A stretch of DNA of 64,000 bases. Source: an uncultured Prevotellaceae bacterium (lineage in GTDB: Bacteria > Bacteroidota > Bacteroidia > Bacteroidales > Bacteroidaceae). Position numbers and translations under genes: made by a program. Below the pieces are notes generated by a model. It saw only the letters and a program-made list of their open reading frames with translations. It was not told the DNA's origin and did no database searches. The stretch is taken from assembly GCA_902778255.1 (NCBI GenBank), contig CACYXD010000018.1, positions 20,612-84,611 of the forward strand. Direction: 5' to 3'. Positions 53,978 through 63,550 of this stretch are shown here, piece after piece (position 1 is the stretch's first letter; each line of letters opens with the position of its first letter).

Positions 53978-55642
53978 ATGTGCGGAATCGTTGCGATATT
54001 GAATGTTAAGGAGCAGACACACGAGCTGCGTGAACAAGCGTTGAAGATGAGTCAGAAGATCCGTCATCGCGGTCCCGACTGGAGTGGCATCTATTCTGGC
54101 GGGAGTGCTATCTTGGCCCATGAGCGACTGAGTATCGTGGACCCTGAGTCGGGTGGTCAGCCATTGTTCTCACCCGACAAAAAACAGGTCTTGGCTGTCA
54201 ATGGCGAGATCTATAACCATCAGGATATCCGTCGCCGCTATGCTGGACAGTATGAGTTTCAGACGGGCTCCGACTGTGAGGTCATCCTGGCGCTCTATCG
54301 CGAGAAGGGCGTTGACTTCCTCGAGGATCTGAGTGGTATCTTTGCTTTCGTGCTTTACGACGAGGAGACCGACGAGTTCCTCATTGCCCGCGACCCTATC
54401 GGTGTGATTCCGCTGTATATCGGTTGCGATGCCGATGGTAAGGTGTATGTAGCCTCCGAACTGAAAGCCCTTGAAGGCCAGTGTGAGCACTACGAGCCAT
54501 TCCTCCCCGGTCACTACTATTGGAGTGCCGACCCAGGTATGAAGCGCTACTACAAACGCGACTGGTTCAAATATGATGCCGTGAAGGATAATCCTGCTTC
54601 TGTGGAGGCTATCCACGACGCCTTGGAGGATGCCGTGAAGCGTCAGCTGATGTCAGATGTGCCATACGGTGTACTGCTCTCTGGCGGTCTCGACTCCAGT
54701 GTCATCTCTGCCATCGCCGAGAAATACAGCGAGATGCGTATCGAGGACGACTCGAAGACCAAGGCCTACTGGCCCCGTCTGCACTCGTTTGCCGTGGGTC
54801 TGAAGGGTGCGCCCGACCTGGCCAAGGCCAAGCTCGTGGCCGACCATATCGGTACCGTTCACCACGAGATCAACTATACCATTCAGGAGGGACTTGATGC
54901 CATCCGCGATGTCATCTATTTCATCGAGACCTACGATGTCACCACAGTCCGTGCCTCTACACCGATGTACCTGTTGGCACGTGTCATCAAGTCGATGGGT
55001 ATCAAGATGGTGCTCAGCGGCGAGGGTGCCGACGAGATCTTCGGTGGCTACCTCTATTTCCACAAGGCACCGTCAGCTAAGGACTTCCACGACGAGACCG
55101 TACGCAAACTCTCAAAACTCTATATGTACGACTGTCTGCGTGCCAACAAGAGCCTTTCGGCATGGGGTGTTGAGGGTCGCGTTCCTTTCCTCGACAAGGA
55201 GTTTCTGGATGTGGCCATGCGTACCAACCCCGAGGCTAAGATGTGTCCGGGCAAGACCATGGAGAAGAAGATCGTTCGCGAGGCCTTTGCGGATATGTTG
55301 CCCGAAGAGGTGGCTTGGCGCCAAAAAGAGCAGTTCAGCGATGGCGTAGGCTACAGCTGGATCGACACCCTGAAGCAGATCACTTCCGAGGCCATTAGCG
55401 ACGAGCAGATGGCCCATGCTGCCGAGCGGTTCCCCATCAACCCGCCAAAGAACAAGGAAGAGTATTACTACCGTTCTATCTTTGCCGAGCACTTCCCCAG
55501 CGACTCTGCTGCCATGAGCGTACCCAGCGAGGCTTCCGTAGCTTGCTCTACAGCCATCGCCCTGGAATGGGATGCTGCCTTCAAGAACATGAACGACCCC
55601 TCTGGCCGTGCCGTGAAGGGTGTTCACGAACAGGCATATTAA
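53978..55642 (+). CDS. asnB: asparagine synthase (glutamine-hydrolysing)
   Basis: 554 residues. Makes asparagine from aspartate, ATP and glutamine. The glutaminase nucleophile is Cys2 (MCGIVAIL), with RHRGPDWSGIYSG and NGEIYNHQDIR. The ATP pyrophosphatase loop is SGGLDSS (235-241). SGEGADEIFGGYLYF and EGRVPFLDKEFL complete the synthase domain. The length equals that of E. coli AsnB. It is the third gene in a run with dapF and dapL, and asparagine and DAP both derive from aspartate. It ends at a bidirectional terminator. Confidence 0.96.
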   Translation: MCGIVAILNVKEQTHELREQALKMSQKIRHRGPDWSGIYSGGSAILAHERLSIVDPESGGQPLFSPDKKQVLAVNGEIYNHQDIRRRYAGQYEFQTGSDCEVILALYREKGVDFLEDLSGIFAFVLYDEETDEFLIARDPIGVIPLYIGCDADGKVYVASELKALEGQCEHYEPFLPGHYYWSADPGMKRYYKRDWFKYDAVKDNPASVEAIHDALEDAVKRQLMSDVPYGVLLSGGLDSSVISAIAEKYSEMRIEDDSKTKAYWPRLHSFAVGLKGAPDLAKAKLVADHIGTVHHEINYTIQEGLDAIRDVIYFIETYDVTTVRASTPMYLLARVIKSMGIKMVLSGEGADEIFGGYLYFHKAPSAKDFHDETVRKLSKLYMYDCLRANKSLSAWGVEGRVPFLDKEFLDVAMRTNPEAKMCPGKTMEKKIVREAFADMLPEEVAWRQKEQFSDGVGYSWIDTLKQITSEAISDEQMAHAAERFPINPPKNKEEYYYRSIFAEHFPSDSAAMSVPSEASVACSTAIALEWDAAFKNMNDPSGRAVKGVHEQAY

Positions 55643-55663
55643 GCAGATGGAAAGATGATTCAA

Positions 55664-55696
55664 AAAAACGGATGCTTCCAATGAGCATCCGTTTTT
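55664..55696. terminator. bidirectional terminator between asnB and the S9 peptidase gene
   Basis: AAAAACGGATGCT (55664-55676) pairs perfectly with AGCATCCGTTTTT (55684-55696), loop of 7 nt. A-run on one side and T-run on the other serve both convergent genes. Confidence 0.85.
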
Positions 55697-55701
55697 GTTT
55701 C

Positions 55702-58155
55702 CTACAAGTTCTTCTTAGGATAAAGGGCATCCCACCATGAGGCATCGTCCTTCAGCCATTTCTGGAACCAGGCCATCTGGGTAGCAAGCCATTTTTCTTT
55801 CTTGCCGTAATCAAGGACGTGATGGTTCTCACCCTTCACCTGCACCAAGGCCACCTCACGGCCCAGAAGTTTCAGGGCGGTAAACATCTGCAGACTCTCT
55901 ACCAGAGGCACATTCGTATCAGCATCACCATGCAACAGAAGTAGCGGTGTGTGAATCTTGTCGGCATTAAACAGCGGACTCTGATCCACGTATAACTGAC
56001 GATGGCTCCAAGGATAACTATTGGCCATTGACACCTCACTATAGTTATAGCCCCAGTAGCCCTGTCCCCAGTAGCTGGTGTGATTAGCGATACCCGCATG
56101 ACTCACGGCAGCAGCAAAGATATCCGTCTGTGTCTGCAGATACTGCGTCATGAAGCCACCATACGAAGCACCCATGCAGCCAATCTTCTTGGGGTTAATA
56201 AAGGGATGAGCCTCACAGATTTTCTTCGTACCCTCGATGATATCCTCGGCAGGACCGCGACCAGCGGTGTTCACATGACGCGAAGCCCACTCCTGACCGA
56301 AGCCTGTAGCACCACTGGGTTCAATGATATAGGCCACATAGCCCAGCGAGTTCCAATACTGAGGGGCATATGGCGACTCAAAATAGCGGCTCACGGGCGA
56401 ACAGCCTCCATAGTAATATACTATCATGGGATATTTCTTCGTAGCATCAAAATCCTTTGGCAAGTAGAGACGACCATAGACTGTATCACCCTTGGAATTA
56501 GTAAAGTTCCAGTCCTCGCAGGTTCCAATCTCGGCATCGCCAAGGGCCTCAGCGCCGTTGAAGAAAGTTATTCCGGACTTTCCAGATTTTCCAGATTTTC
56601 CAGAGAGATCCATCACATACGCCGAAGCGGGCTCCATTGTCTTATACGAAAGATAGCCTACCACAGTTGCATTCGCCGCCAGATCATAGCGATAGGCATA
56701 GTCGCCCTGGATAGGCAGCTTGGTTATCTTGCCCGTTTTGGGGTTGATGGCAAACATATTCACGTAGTCACGATCCTCTGCCGTCAAATAGATCTGACCA
56801 TCGGCCACTGACCAGTCCACATTCGACACCGACGGGTCAAAGTCTTTGGTCAACGGTGTCACCTTCTTCGTGGCAAGTTCATAGAGGAACAACTCATTCT
56901 CCGTCATGCTGGGCGTCACGCTCTCGGGCAACTGACAGCCAATGCGGTTGAAGGCCTCAGGATTACCCATAAAGAGGAGTTGCGTGGCATCAGGAGAGAA
57001 CGAGCACCCGCCAAGGAAGCCCTCACCCTGCAACACGGTATCCATCTTCAGTGTCTTTGCATCCATGATATAGACATCCTGCACTTCCGTTGGCCGTTTT
57101 GCAAGCCGTGAGTAGGAACAGGCAACCAGCAGTTTCCGTCCATCCTGAGAGATGTCATAGAGACGCTCACCCTTGTTGCCAAAGGTGATACGCTGACAAA
57201 GGCCCGTCTTCAGATTATAGCGCTTCAGGTAACTGCGTGTGCGCCAGCCGGGCTGACGGTCGTCCATCTCCAATACCTCATAGACATCGGCATCCTCCTT
57301 CGGGCCCTCCTCGCTGCACGAGAAAATCAGATAATCCTCCGTAGGACTGATGGTATAGCTCTCACGCGGCACATCGTAGGCCCACTGCATGCGCTGTCCC
57401 GTCAGCGGATCTACCTTGAACAGCACGCGCTTCTGTCCCTGCCATTCCTCCTCGACATAGGCCGTAGAGCGCGGCATCCACATCACACTCCTGTTCAGAT
57501 AGCGCAACAGTCGCTGCGTCTTTACCTCACGCAGCTCGTAGCTCCACTGGCTGTTGCCGCCACGCGCTGTAGTCTGGTAAGACACCACCACGTATTTCCC
57601 GTCTGCCGAGAGCGAGATGCCCCGCACCCGCTTGCCGTCCGTCAGGTCATGCACCATATAGGGATGCTTCTTGCTGAGTGTAGGCATCACTTCGCGCGTC
57701 ATATCCATCGTCACCTTTATGCTGTCGGTATCCGATGGTTCTGCCATGTATTTGATAGCCAGCGTATGATGCTCAGGCGATAGTTTTACCTCTCCCCCAG
57801 CCTCCTGTCCGTCCACGTACAGCTTGTAGTTCTTCGGACCCTTCACGCTGATCTTACCCTTCACGTAGTCCTTATTATTCACATAGAAGGAAAGAATGCC
57901 CACACTCTTGCTGTCCTTCAGCGAGGGTATCACCTGTCCGCTGAACACTGAGGTAGGCTCTGCCGAGAGCGCCAAGCCCCCCAACAGACTCTTCTCGTCA
58001 AACTTCTTTCCATTCACGTCAACAGAATCCATCCCTACAGGGGCCTGCACAGCGAAGGGCCCTGTCATATTAAACTCCCTGACTTCCGTTTTTACCTGCG
58101 CATGGATATCCAACGCGCAAATCAATAGTGCAATAAGAACATACAATTTATTCAT
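55702..58155 (-). CDS. S9 family prolyl oligopeptidase-type peptidase
   Basis: 817 residues. Signal peptide to about residue 19 (LDIHA before QVK). A long WD/beta-propeller-like region (residues 150-540) and a C-terminal alpha/beta hydrolase follow. The nucleophile motif is GCMGASYGGFMTQYL, the acid HGDADTNVPLVES and the histidine GENHHVLDYG, so the triad is complete. YYYGGCSPVSRYFESPY is the substrate-side loop. Four tandem Gly-Lys-Ser triplets (GKSGKSGKSGKSG) near residue 525, encoded by a TTCCAGA word repeat, form a flexible insertion. It starts 7 bp after the stop of the giant pectin esterase gene, so the two are cotranscribed. Confidence 0.9.
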   Translation of the reverse strand: MNKLYVLIALLICALDIHAQVKTEVREFNMTGPFAVQAPVGMDSVDVNGKKFDEKSLLGGLALSAEPTSVFSGQVIPSLKDSKSVGILSFYVNNKDYVKGKISVKGPKNYKLYVDGQEAGGEVKLSPEHHTLAIKYMAEPSDTDSIKVTMDMTREVMPTLSKKHPYMVHDLTDGKRVRGISLSADGKYVVVSYQTTARGGNSQWSYELREVKTQRLLRYLNRSVMWMPRSTAYVEEEWQGQKRVLFKVDPLTGQRMQWAYDVPRESYTISPTEDYLIFSCSEEGPKEDADVYEVLEMDDRQPGWRTRSYLKRYNLKTGLCQRITFGNKGERLYDISQDGRKLLVACSYSRLAKRPTEVQDVYIMDAKTLKMDTVLQGEGFLGGCSFSPDATQLLFMGNPEAFNRIGCQLPESVTPSMTENELFLYELATKKVTPLTKDFDPSVSNVDWSVADGQIYLTAEDRDYVNMFAINPKTGKITKLPIQGDYAYRYDLAANATVVGYLSYKTMEPASAYVMDLSGKSGKSGKSGITFFNGAEALGDAEIGTCEDWNFTNSKGDTVYGRLYLPKDFDATKKYPMIVYYYGGCSPVSRYFESPYAPQYWNSLGYVAYIIEPSGATGFGQEWASRHVNTAGRGPAEDIIEGTKKICEAHPFINPKKIGCMGASYGGFMTQYLQTQTDIFAAAVSHAGIANHTSYWGQGYWGYNYSEVSMANSYPWSHRQLYVDQSPLFNADKIHTPLLLLHGDADTNVPLVESLQMFTALKLLGREVALVQVKGENHHVLDYGKKEKWLATQMAWFQKWLKDDASWWDALYPKKNL
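56571..56605. repeat. TTCCAGA word repeat inside the S9 peptidase gene
   Basis: Four copies of a 9-bp word of the type TTTTCCAGA, read on the minus strand as Gly-Lys-Ser triplets. Related to the TCCAGA words in the methyltransferase tail. Confidence 0.6.
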
Positions 58156-58162
58156 CTTTCCG

Positions 58163-61100
58163 TTATTTTACGAGAGCCTTATGACCGTTGATGATATAAA
58201 GTCCACTCTTCGGCTTACCATTTGACAATTGACTATTTGACAATTTGCGTCCCTGCAGGTCATAGACTGCATCCAATCGTAAATTATAAATCGTTGAATC
58301 GTAAATATCTTTGATGCCTGTCATCATCTCTTCACTGATGGTAACGCTCTTCGACGCAGCACTCAAGCCACCCATCTCGTTGGCGGCACGCACACTATAG
58401 ATGCCGCTCTCAGTGGCAGTAAACGTGGGTTGGGTGGTGAAGGCAAGGATACTATCATTCTTGCATACAGCCCATAGCAGCGTGTAATCGCTGTTGTCCC
58501 AAGTCAGTGTGACGCCCTGAACGGATACATTTGCTGGCACAGGAGCCTGCTCAGTAAGCAACGTAGGTTGCCAGTCGCCGAATGTGTTGGTCATATCGCC
58601 TATCACCGATGCCTCCTGTTCGGTGAGCACAGGTTTGTTGGGTGTGCCGTTGATGGTGGTGGCGCGCTGGCTCAGGTCGATAGCAGCACCGTTGGCGTTC
58701 ACTGAGTTGTATTCAGCAAAGCGTGTGGGACCATTGTTCCACTCGTGCCATGCGGCCTTGGCAGGTTTAGCCTTCATCGTGGTGTTGATGAAATAGGTCT
58801 CGGCCTCTGCCGTCCAGGCACGACCCAGGTAATAACTACCATCCACATCGCTCTTTCCGCCGTCGATGGTGCAGTCCTTGAATACGTAGCCATACTTGCT
58901 GTTGCCCTGTGGAGCCACGATATAACCGCCTTTCTCGCACATGATGATGTTCACCTTGTTGAAGAACACATCGCCCGAGCCACAGATGAAGTCGGTACGT
59001 CCACGGACAACGCCACCCTCGAAATAGTAGGCACCGCTCTGATTGTTTGACACATAGGTATCCTGATAAGCCCAGATGCAGGCATCCTTGAAAATGGTAT
59101 GGGTGCTGTAGTCATGGAGCACGATGTCGCGTCCGTGGGCATCACCCATCGATGATTTCAGCGTCAGGTTCTGGAAGTAGCTGTTAGTGGCAGCCTTCTC
59201 GATGATGAGCACGTCGCCCTTGCCGATACCCTCCAGCGGACAGGCTGCGCCGTAGCCGTTGTCCCACGTGGCAGCTGGGGTCTGATTGGTGATAACCACA
59301 CCCTCCATCGACTCACCGATGAAACTGGTGTTGGCGGCCTTCAGATACGAGCGTGGATCGTCATATTCCTTATTATCACCGCCTGTAGTCTTCCCGTTGG
59401 TATCAAAGACATAGTTGCCATTCTTGATAAACACGCGGTAGCGAGTATTCTTGTCGGCACGGCCATTGGCAGCAGCCAGTGCCTCAGTAATGGTACCATT
59501 GTCGGGCACGATGAAATCATACAATGTCTTGGTCACCACGGGTCGTTGCATCGTGGTGAAGGTGATGCTAACAGGCTCTGCGAGCTTGTTGCCCGAGCGG
59601 TCCTGCACATAGTTGGCCGGCATCTGGAAGGTGTACAGCGTGCCATAGTCCAGCATACTGTAGTCAAAGCTCACACTGCGACTGCTCCATGTGGGCTGCA
59701 GCTCCTTGCCGTTGAGCATTGCTTGCGCCGTATTACCCTCCGCAGCCACGATGCGCTCATCAAACGTGATGGTGATCTTTCCCGTGGCACTAATGCCTGT
59801 AGCATTGCTGGCTGGGATGGTCTGTGTCACCACAGGAGCCAGGTCGTCATCTGTCACGATGGCCTCGCCAATCACATATACGTTGCCCACGCCCGATTCC
59901 GAATTGGTAGCATACTTCAGTCCGCAGAACTCGCCGGCAGTGAACGCATATTTGTCGCTCAGCAGCTCAGTACCAGTACCCATGATACGCACATGTACGG
60001 TCTCCTTGCCAATAGCATCGGCAGGCAGTGTGAACGACAAGGGCGTTGCCACGTTGGCCGTCATCTGCCAAGCCTCGCCAAGGGCGTTATAGGTCGTACC
60101 GTCCACAGAGTACTGAGCCTTCCAGTTCTTGGTAGCAGCATTCTTGGCAGCCATGTCGGCAGTGAAAGTGGCTGATGTGAAGCCTACTGTAGAGAACTGA
60201 TACTGCCAGGCTATCTCTGCCGTGTTATAACCATTCTGATAGAGTCCGTTGATGCTTGAGAGAACCACGCTCTGGCGATTGCGCACCACAGGGGTACCGC
60301 CGCTCTGGGTATATACCAGCGTGCCGTCGCTCTGCTTCACGATGCATGACTTAGCGTTACGATTATCATCCCACGCCTCATCAGCAGCGAAAGGCTTGCC
60401 TTCGTAGTCGTAGGCAGCCGTCTGACTGGCATCAAACACGGCAATGAAGTCCTGCACCTCGTAGTTGGCCACCAGCTCCATGTCTCCGTTCACCGTGAGC
60501 TCACGCTCTTTCAATGCATTGGCATTCTCATTGGCATCAGTCCACGACAGGAACTTCAGAATTTTCGACTCATTGGCCGTGGCCACGATCTTGGTGCCTG
60601 CCTCATACTGACCGTCGTGGTCGTTGGGCGACAAGGTGATGCTACCCATCTGGCGCTCGCTGTCGTTGGTAGCCTTTGTCGTGACCTTATAGACGGCAAC
60701 AGTCTCAAACACTGCCTTCATCGTCTTCTCAGCATCCATCGTAATAGTGGTCTCGGCATTAGTGCTCACCCGCTGGCCGTTGCCATCCTGCCACTCCTTG
60801 AACTTATAGCCAAAGTTCTTAGTAGCCTTCAGCGTCACCTGTGTACCTTCCTTATACTGTTCCAGCTGAGGTTCACGACTGATTGTGCCGGCCTCTGCTG
60901 GTTCCACCAGCGTGTTCAGCACATATTTCGTCACCTGTGCAGCAGCGCCCACCAGCTGACCCTCGATGACCACGTTTGATAGTCCCATCGACTTATTGTT
61001 GTTCATCCCCAAAAACGAGAAGTTCACCTTCAGAGGATTGTCTGCCGTAGCCACAACACCGTCAACGGCCTCACTGAACGAGGCGATATCCAGGCTCTTG

Positions 61101-63232
61101 CCACTACGGTTCACACCCGCATTGGCTATCAAGGTCACCTTCTCCTTACCCTCGATGCTACAGCCAATGTTGCCGCCGTCCGTGCCATAGCGGGCAGCCT
61201 CGAAACTTACCTTAGTGGGAATAAAAGTAAAACCATCCTCAGGGGTCAGCGTCAGCGTCAGCGTGTTGTCGGTACCCTCGCCAGTAGCCGTCTGTGCGCC
61301 GGAGCTGTTGGCTACTGTGGTCTGTGTGGTCTTGGCACCATTGGCACCCTGATAGACCGTTGTTCCGCTCACCGTCAGCTTACTGCCTGCCGACCATGTC
61401 TTGCCAGCAAAGCCCGCACTCAGCGTCTCTGGGTCGAATACGATGTCATCGCCCTGATTCAGTCCGCCCTTGTCAAGTTTATAAGATAATGAACCCGTGA
61501 TGTTCACACCTGCGGCATCCTTCGACTGTCCGCCTACAGCCACATCAGAGATACATATCCACCTTCCGTTATCCACCTGTCCAGACCATGGATAGACACG
61601 GATGAGCAACTGCTCGCCCTCGTTCACTTTGATCACGTCATCAGAAGATATCTCGTTCCATGTACTGGTCAGTACAGCCGACGAGAAGATAGTCTTGCGT
61701 GTTACGAATCCATCAGTAGAATAGTAAGCGTGGCATTGCAACGCACCCCCACCCTGTGCCTTGATCTTCATAGCCAGGCTGTTGATGTCGAGCTTCTTAC
61801 CCTCAGGGGCTGTCACGGCGAACTCCACATACTGACCTGGCACATCGTCGATGCCTGCCGAAGGCCATGCACCCGTGCTGCCTGTAGGAGCTACCATCGC
61901 ACCATATCCATTGACATATCCGTAGGTCTCAAGACCTTCATATTTCACATCTACTGCTGTGGCATCGCCTGTCACCGTAGCCTTTTGCTTGTCCGCATTG
62001 CTCATCGTCCAGGCAACGGTGAAGGGGTCTCCGCCACCCAGTTCAACAACATTGATCGTTACGGGTACCTCCATATTCTTCGTACCCTGTGTGGCCGTAA
62101 TGGTGCCATTAAACTTCCCCACCTTCGAGAGCGACACGCGGGCATAGAACGTCTTAATGAGTGAACCGTTCTGGTAGTCAATAGTGAGTGAACTGCTCCA
62201 GTTCTGCTTGTCAGTAGAGAGCACGATGCCTTCCGTAGCCGAAATGCTCACGGTGCCTGCGGCGGGCTCCAGTCCCAGTCCGCTCAGCGTCAGCTCTTTC
62301 ATGGCCGTCTTACCCAGATAGCCCTCGCCCAGATCTACTGATGCGGGCGCAATGGCGAGCTCGGTGGGTATGACAATATCATCGGCCAGGATGCCCTTCT
62401 CCTTCATCAGCTGTGCACACAGGCGGGCTGCCGTCAGCGCTCCTGTCAGGTTGTAGTGGGTGTTGTCCTTCTCGCCACCCTTGTCAAACAGCGCCGCATA
62501 GCATTTGTCGTACGTTCCATAGCTTTCATAGAGGCTCTTAGTTGCTGTGGTCATATCAATAAATGCCACGTTCAGCTCAGTAGCCAACTGCTGCATCTGG
62601 TAGCTATAGTCCATCGTGTGGTCTGTGGCAGCAATTTTTTGACCTGTCATCAGTTCACCATTGACGATTGCATCGTACTTGTCGCCCAGGTCGTGACGCC
62701 CTACGCGCGTAATTTTATTGTCGCTGCCGAAGTAGCAGCGGCACACGGCCGACACCAGCACTGGCGTGGCCCCCTTCTCCTTCACCGCATCGATGATCTG
62801 CTTCAGACAGTCTTTATAGGTAGTCGAGGGCGTGGTGCCGCGCCCGTCGCTCTTCACGGCAGCCGCATTGGTGGCATCGCCCTTATCGGTGTAGTATTTC
62901 TGCAACTCCAGATTATCCACACCATTGTATTTCCCGTCGTTATGGGCAAACTGAATGAGCACGTAGTCGCCTGCCTCCACATTGTTCTTCGCGTTCTGCC
63001 ACAGCTCGTTGTAGCCCCCTCGCGAGTCGCGACCACCCTTAGCATAGTTAACAGACGTCCACCCATTGCTGAGGAAGTTGCCGAAATACATGCCCCATCC
63101 TCGGGTATTCGTAGCATTCTCATCATAGGGTGCCATCGTTGAGTCACCCAGTGTGTGTACTTTCTTCGCGCTGCCTACTACCGTGCATAGCATCAGCAGC
63201 AGCGCCATTAAAACGTAAAATTTTGATTTCAT
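58163..63232 (-). CDS. secreted multidomain pectin esterase: CE12 acetylesterase + CE8 pectin methylesterase
   Basis: 1689 residues. Signal peptide to about residue 22. Residues 25-285 are an SGNH/CE12 rhamnogalacturonan acetylesterase: GDSTM (Ser31), KGGRDSRGG (Gly block), FAHNDGKY (Asn98) and DNTHYN (Asp256, His259). Beta-sandwich regions follow, then two InlB/bacterial-type repeats (about 800-960: GYKFKEWQDGNGQ, then KFLSWTDANEN) and an SbsA-like Ig domain (TIPASNATGI ... ITITFDERI). About 1230-1555 is a CE8 pectin methylesterase (GNYVFDT, FQNLTLKSSMGD, QDTYVSN, GRTDFICGSGDVFF, LGRAW), with both catalytic Asp residues seen. The C-terminus (AVYDLQGRKL ... GLYIINGHKALVK) resembles a secretion or sorting domain. 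Both enzymes strip ester groups from pectin. The S9 peptidase gene follows 7 bp later. Confidence 0.92.
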   Translation of the reverse strand: MKSKFYVLMALLLMLCTVVGSAKKVHTLGDSTMAPYDENATNTRGWGMYFGNFLSNGWTSVNYAKGGRDSRGGYNELWQNAKNNVEAGDYVLIQFAHNDGKYNGVDNLELQKYYTDKGDATNAAAVKSDGRGTTPSTTYKDCLKQIIDAVKEKGATPVLVSAVCRCYFGSDNKITRVGRHDLGDKYDAIVNGELMTGQKIAATDHTMDYSYQMQQLATELNVAFIDMTTATKSLYESYGTYDKCYAALFDKGGEKDNTHYNLTGALTAARLCAQLMKEKGILADDIVIPTELAIAPASVDLGEGYLGKTAMKELTLSGLGLEPAAGTVSISATEGIVLSTDKQNWSSSLTIDYQNGSLIKTFYARVSLSKVGKFNGTITATQGTKNMEVPVTINVVELGGGDPFTVAWTMSNADKQKATVTGDATAVDVKYEGLETYGYVNGYGAMVAPTGSTGAWPSAGIDDVPGQYVEFAVTAPEGKKLDINSLAMKIKAQGGGALQCHAYYSTDGFVTRKTIFSSAVLTSTWNEISSDDVIKVNEGEQLLIRVYPWSGQVDNGRWICISDVAVGGQSKDAAGVNITGSLSYKLDKGGLNQGDDIVFDPETLSAGFAGKTWSAGSKLTVSGTTVYQGANGAKTTQTTVANSSGAQTATGEGTDNTLTLTLTPEDGFTFIPTKVSFEAARYGTDGGNIGCSIEGKEKVTLIANAGVNRSGKSLDIASFSEAVDGVVATADNPLKVNFSFLGMNNNKSMGLSNVVIEGQLVGAAAQVTKYVLNTLVEPAEAGTISREPQLEQYKEGTQVTLKATKNFGYKFKEWQDGNGQRVSTNAETTITMDAEKTMKAVFETVAVYKVTTKATNDSERQMGSITLSPNDHDGQYEAGTKIVATANESKILKFLSWTDANENANALKERELTVNGDMELVANYEVQDFIAVFDASQTAAYDYEGKPFAADEAWDDNRNAKSCIVKQSDGTLVYTQSGGTPVVRNRQSVVLSSINGLYQNGYNTAEIAWQYQFSTVGFTSATFTADMAAKNAATKNWKAQYSVDGTTYNALGEAWQMTANVATPLSFTLPADAIGKETVHVRIMGTGTELLSDKYAFTAGEFCGLKYATNSESGVGNVYVIGEAIVTDDDLAPVVTQTIPASNATGISATGKITITFDERIVAAEGNTAQAMLNGKELQPTWSSRSVSFDYSMLDYGTLYTFQMPANYVQDRSGNKLAEPVSITFTTMQRPVVTKTLYDFIVPDNGTITEALAAANGRADKNTRYRVFIKNGNYVFDTNGKTTGGDNKEYDDPRSYLKAANTSFIGESMEGVVITNQTPAATWDNGYGAACPLEGIGKGDVLIIEKAATNSYFQNLTLKSSMGDAHGRDIVLHDYSTHTIFKDACIWAYQDTYVSNNQSGAYYFEGGVVRGRTDFICGSGDVFFNKVNIIMCEKGGYIVAPQGNSKYGYVFKDCTIDGGKSDVDGSYYLGRAWTAEAETYFINTTMKAKPAKAAWHEWNNGPTRFAEYNSVNANGAAIDLSQRATTINGTPNKPVLTEQEASVIGDMTNTFGDWQPTLLTEQAPVPANVSVQGVTLTWDNSDYTLLWAVCKNDSILAFTTQPTFTATESGIYSVRAANEMGGLSAASKSVTISEEMMTGIKDIYDSTIYNLRLDAVYDLQGRKLSNSQLSNGKPKSGLYIINGHKALVK
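58219..58248. repeat. TTTGACAATT word repeat in the C-terminal tail of the pectin esterase
   Basis: On the minus strand the words AATTGTCAAAT and AGTCAATTGTCAAAT are read in frame as LSNSQLSNGK, inside the otherwise conserved tail between GRK and SGLYI. Confidence 0.6.
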
Positions 63233-63279
63233 CGATTGATTAGTTTTGTAAATTTGTAATTAGTTTTAGTTTGCGGATG

Positions 63280-63287
63280 CAAAGTTA
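63280..63287 (-). promoter_or_regulatory. -7 promoter box of the pectin esterase gene
   Basis: TAACTTTG followed by CATCC on the minus strand, 48 nt upstream of the ATG at 63232. Confidence 0.65.
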
Positions 63288-63292
63288 CTAAA

Positions 63293-63324
63293 TTTCTGCG
63301 AAACTTGTTACGGTTTCGCAGAAA
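63293..63324. promoter_or_regulatory. perfect 12-bp dyad just upstream of the pectin esterase promoter
   Basis: TTTCTGCGAAAC (63293-63304) and GTTTCGCAGAAA (63313-63324) are exact complements with an 8-bp spacer. The dyad starts 6 bp upstream of the -7 box, over the -33 position, as expected of an operator. Confidence 0.6.
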
Positions 63325-63379
63325 AAAGATTGGCAAGTTACTCCACAAAAAACTCAGCAAAAAACTGCTGCATTTCTCA

Positions 63380-63509
63380 TTTAGCCTGTTTTACCTTGCG
63401 TTTGAGCCTGTTTTACCTTGCGTTTGAGCCTATTTCACCTTGCATTTTAGGCTGTTTCGCCTTGCGTTTTAGCCTATTTCGCATTGCGTTTTGGCTGTTT
63501 AGGAATGCG
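63380..63509. repeat. 22-bp tandem repeat, six units
   Basis: Units at 63380, 63401, 63423, 63445, 63467 and 63489, each 21-22 bp, with the shared pattern TTTnAGCCTGTTT then CCTTGCG. Units 1-3 are closest; the last is most degenerate. No spacers, so not a CRISPR. Confidence 0.75.
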
Positions 63510-63550
63510 AGAAAGATGCGTTGTTGAAGGAAATATGGTTTTGGGGGATT

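Noticed and set aside
63380-63509. CRISPR array
   Set aside because: The 22-bp units are directly adjacent with no unique spacers, and no cas gene is present.
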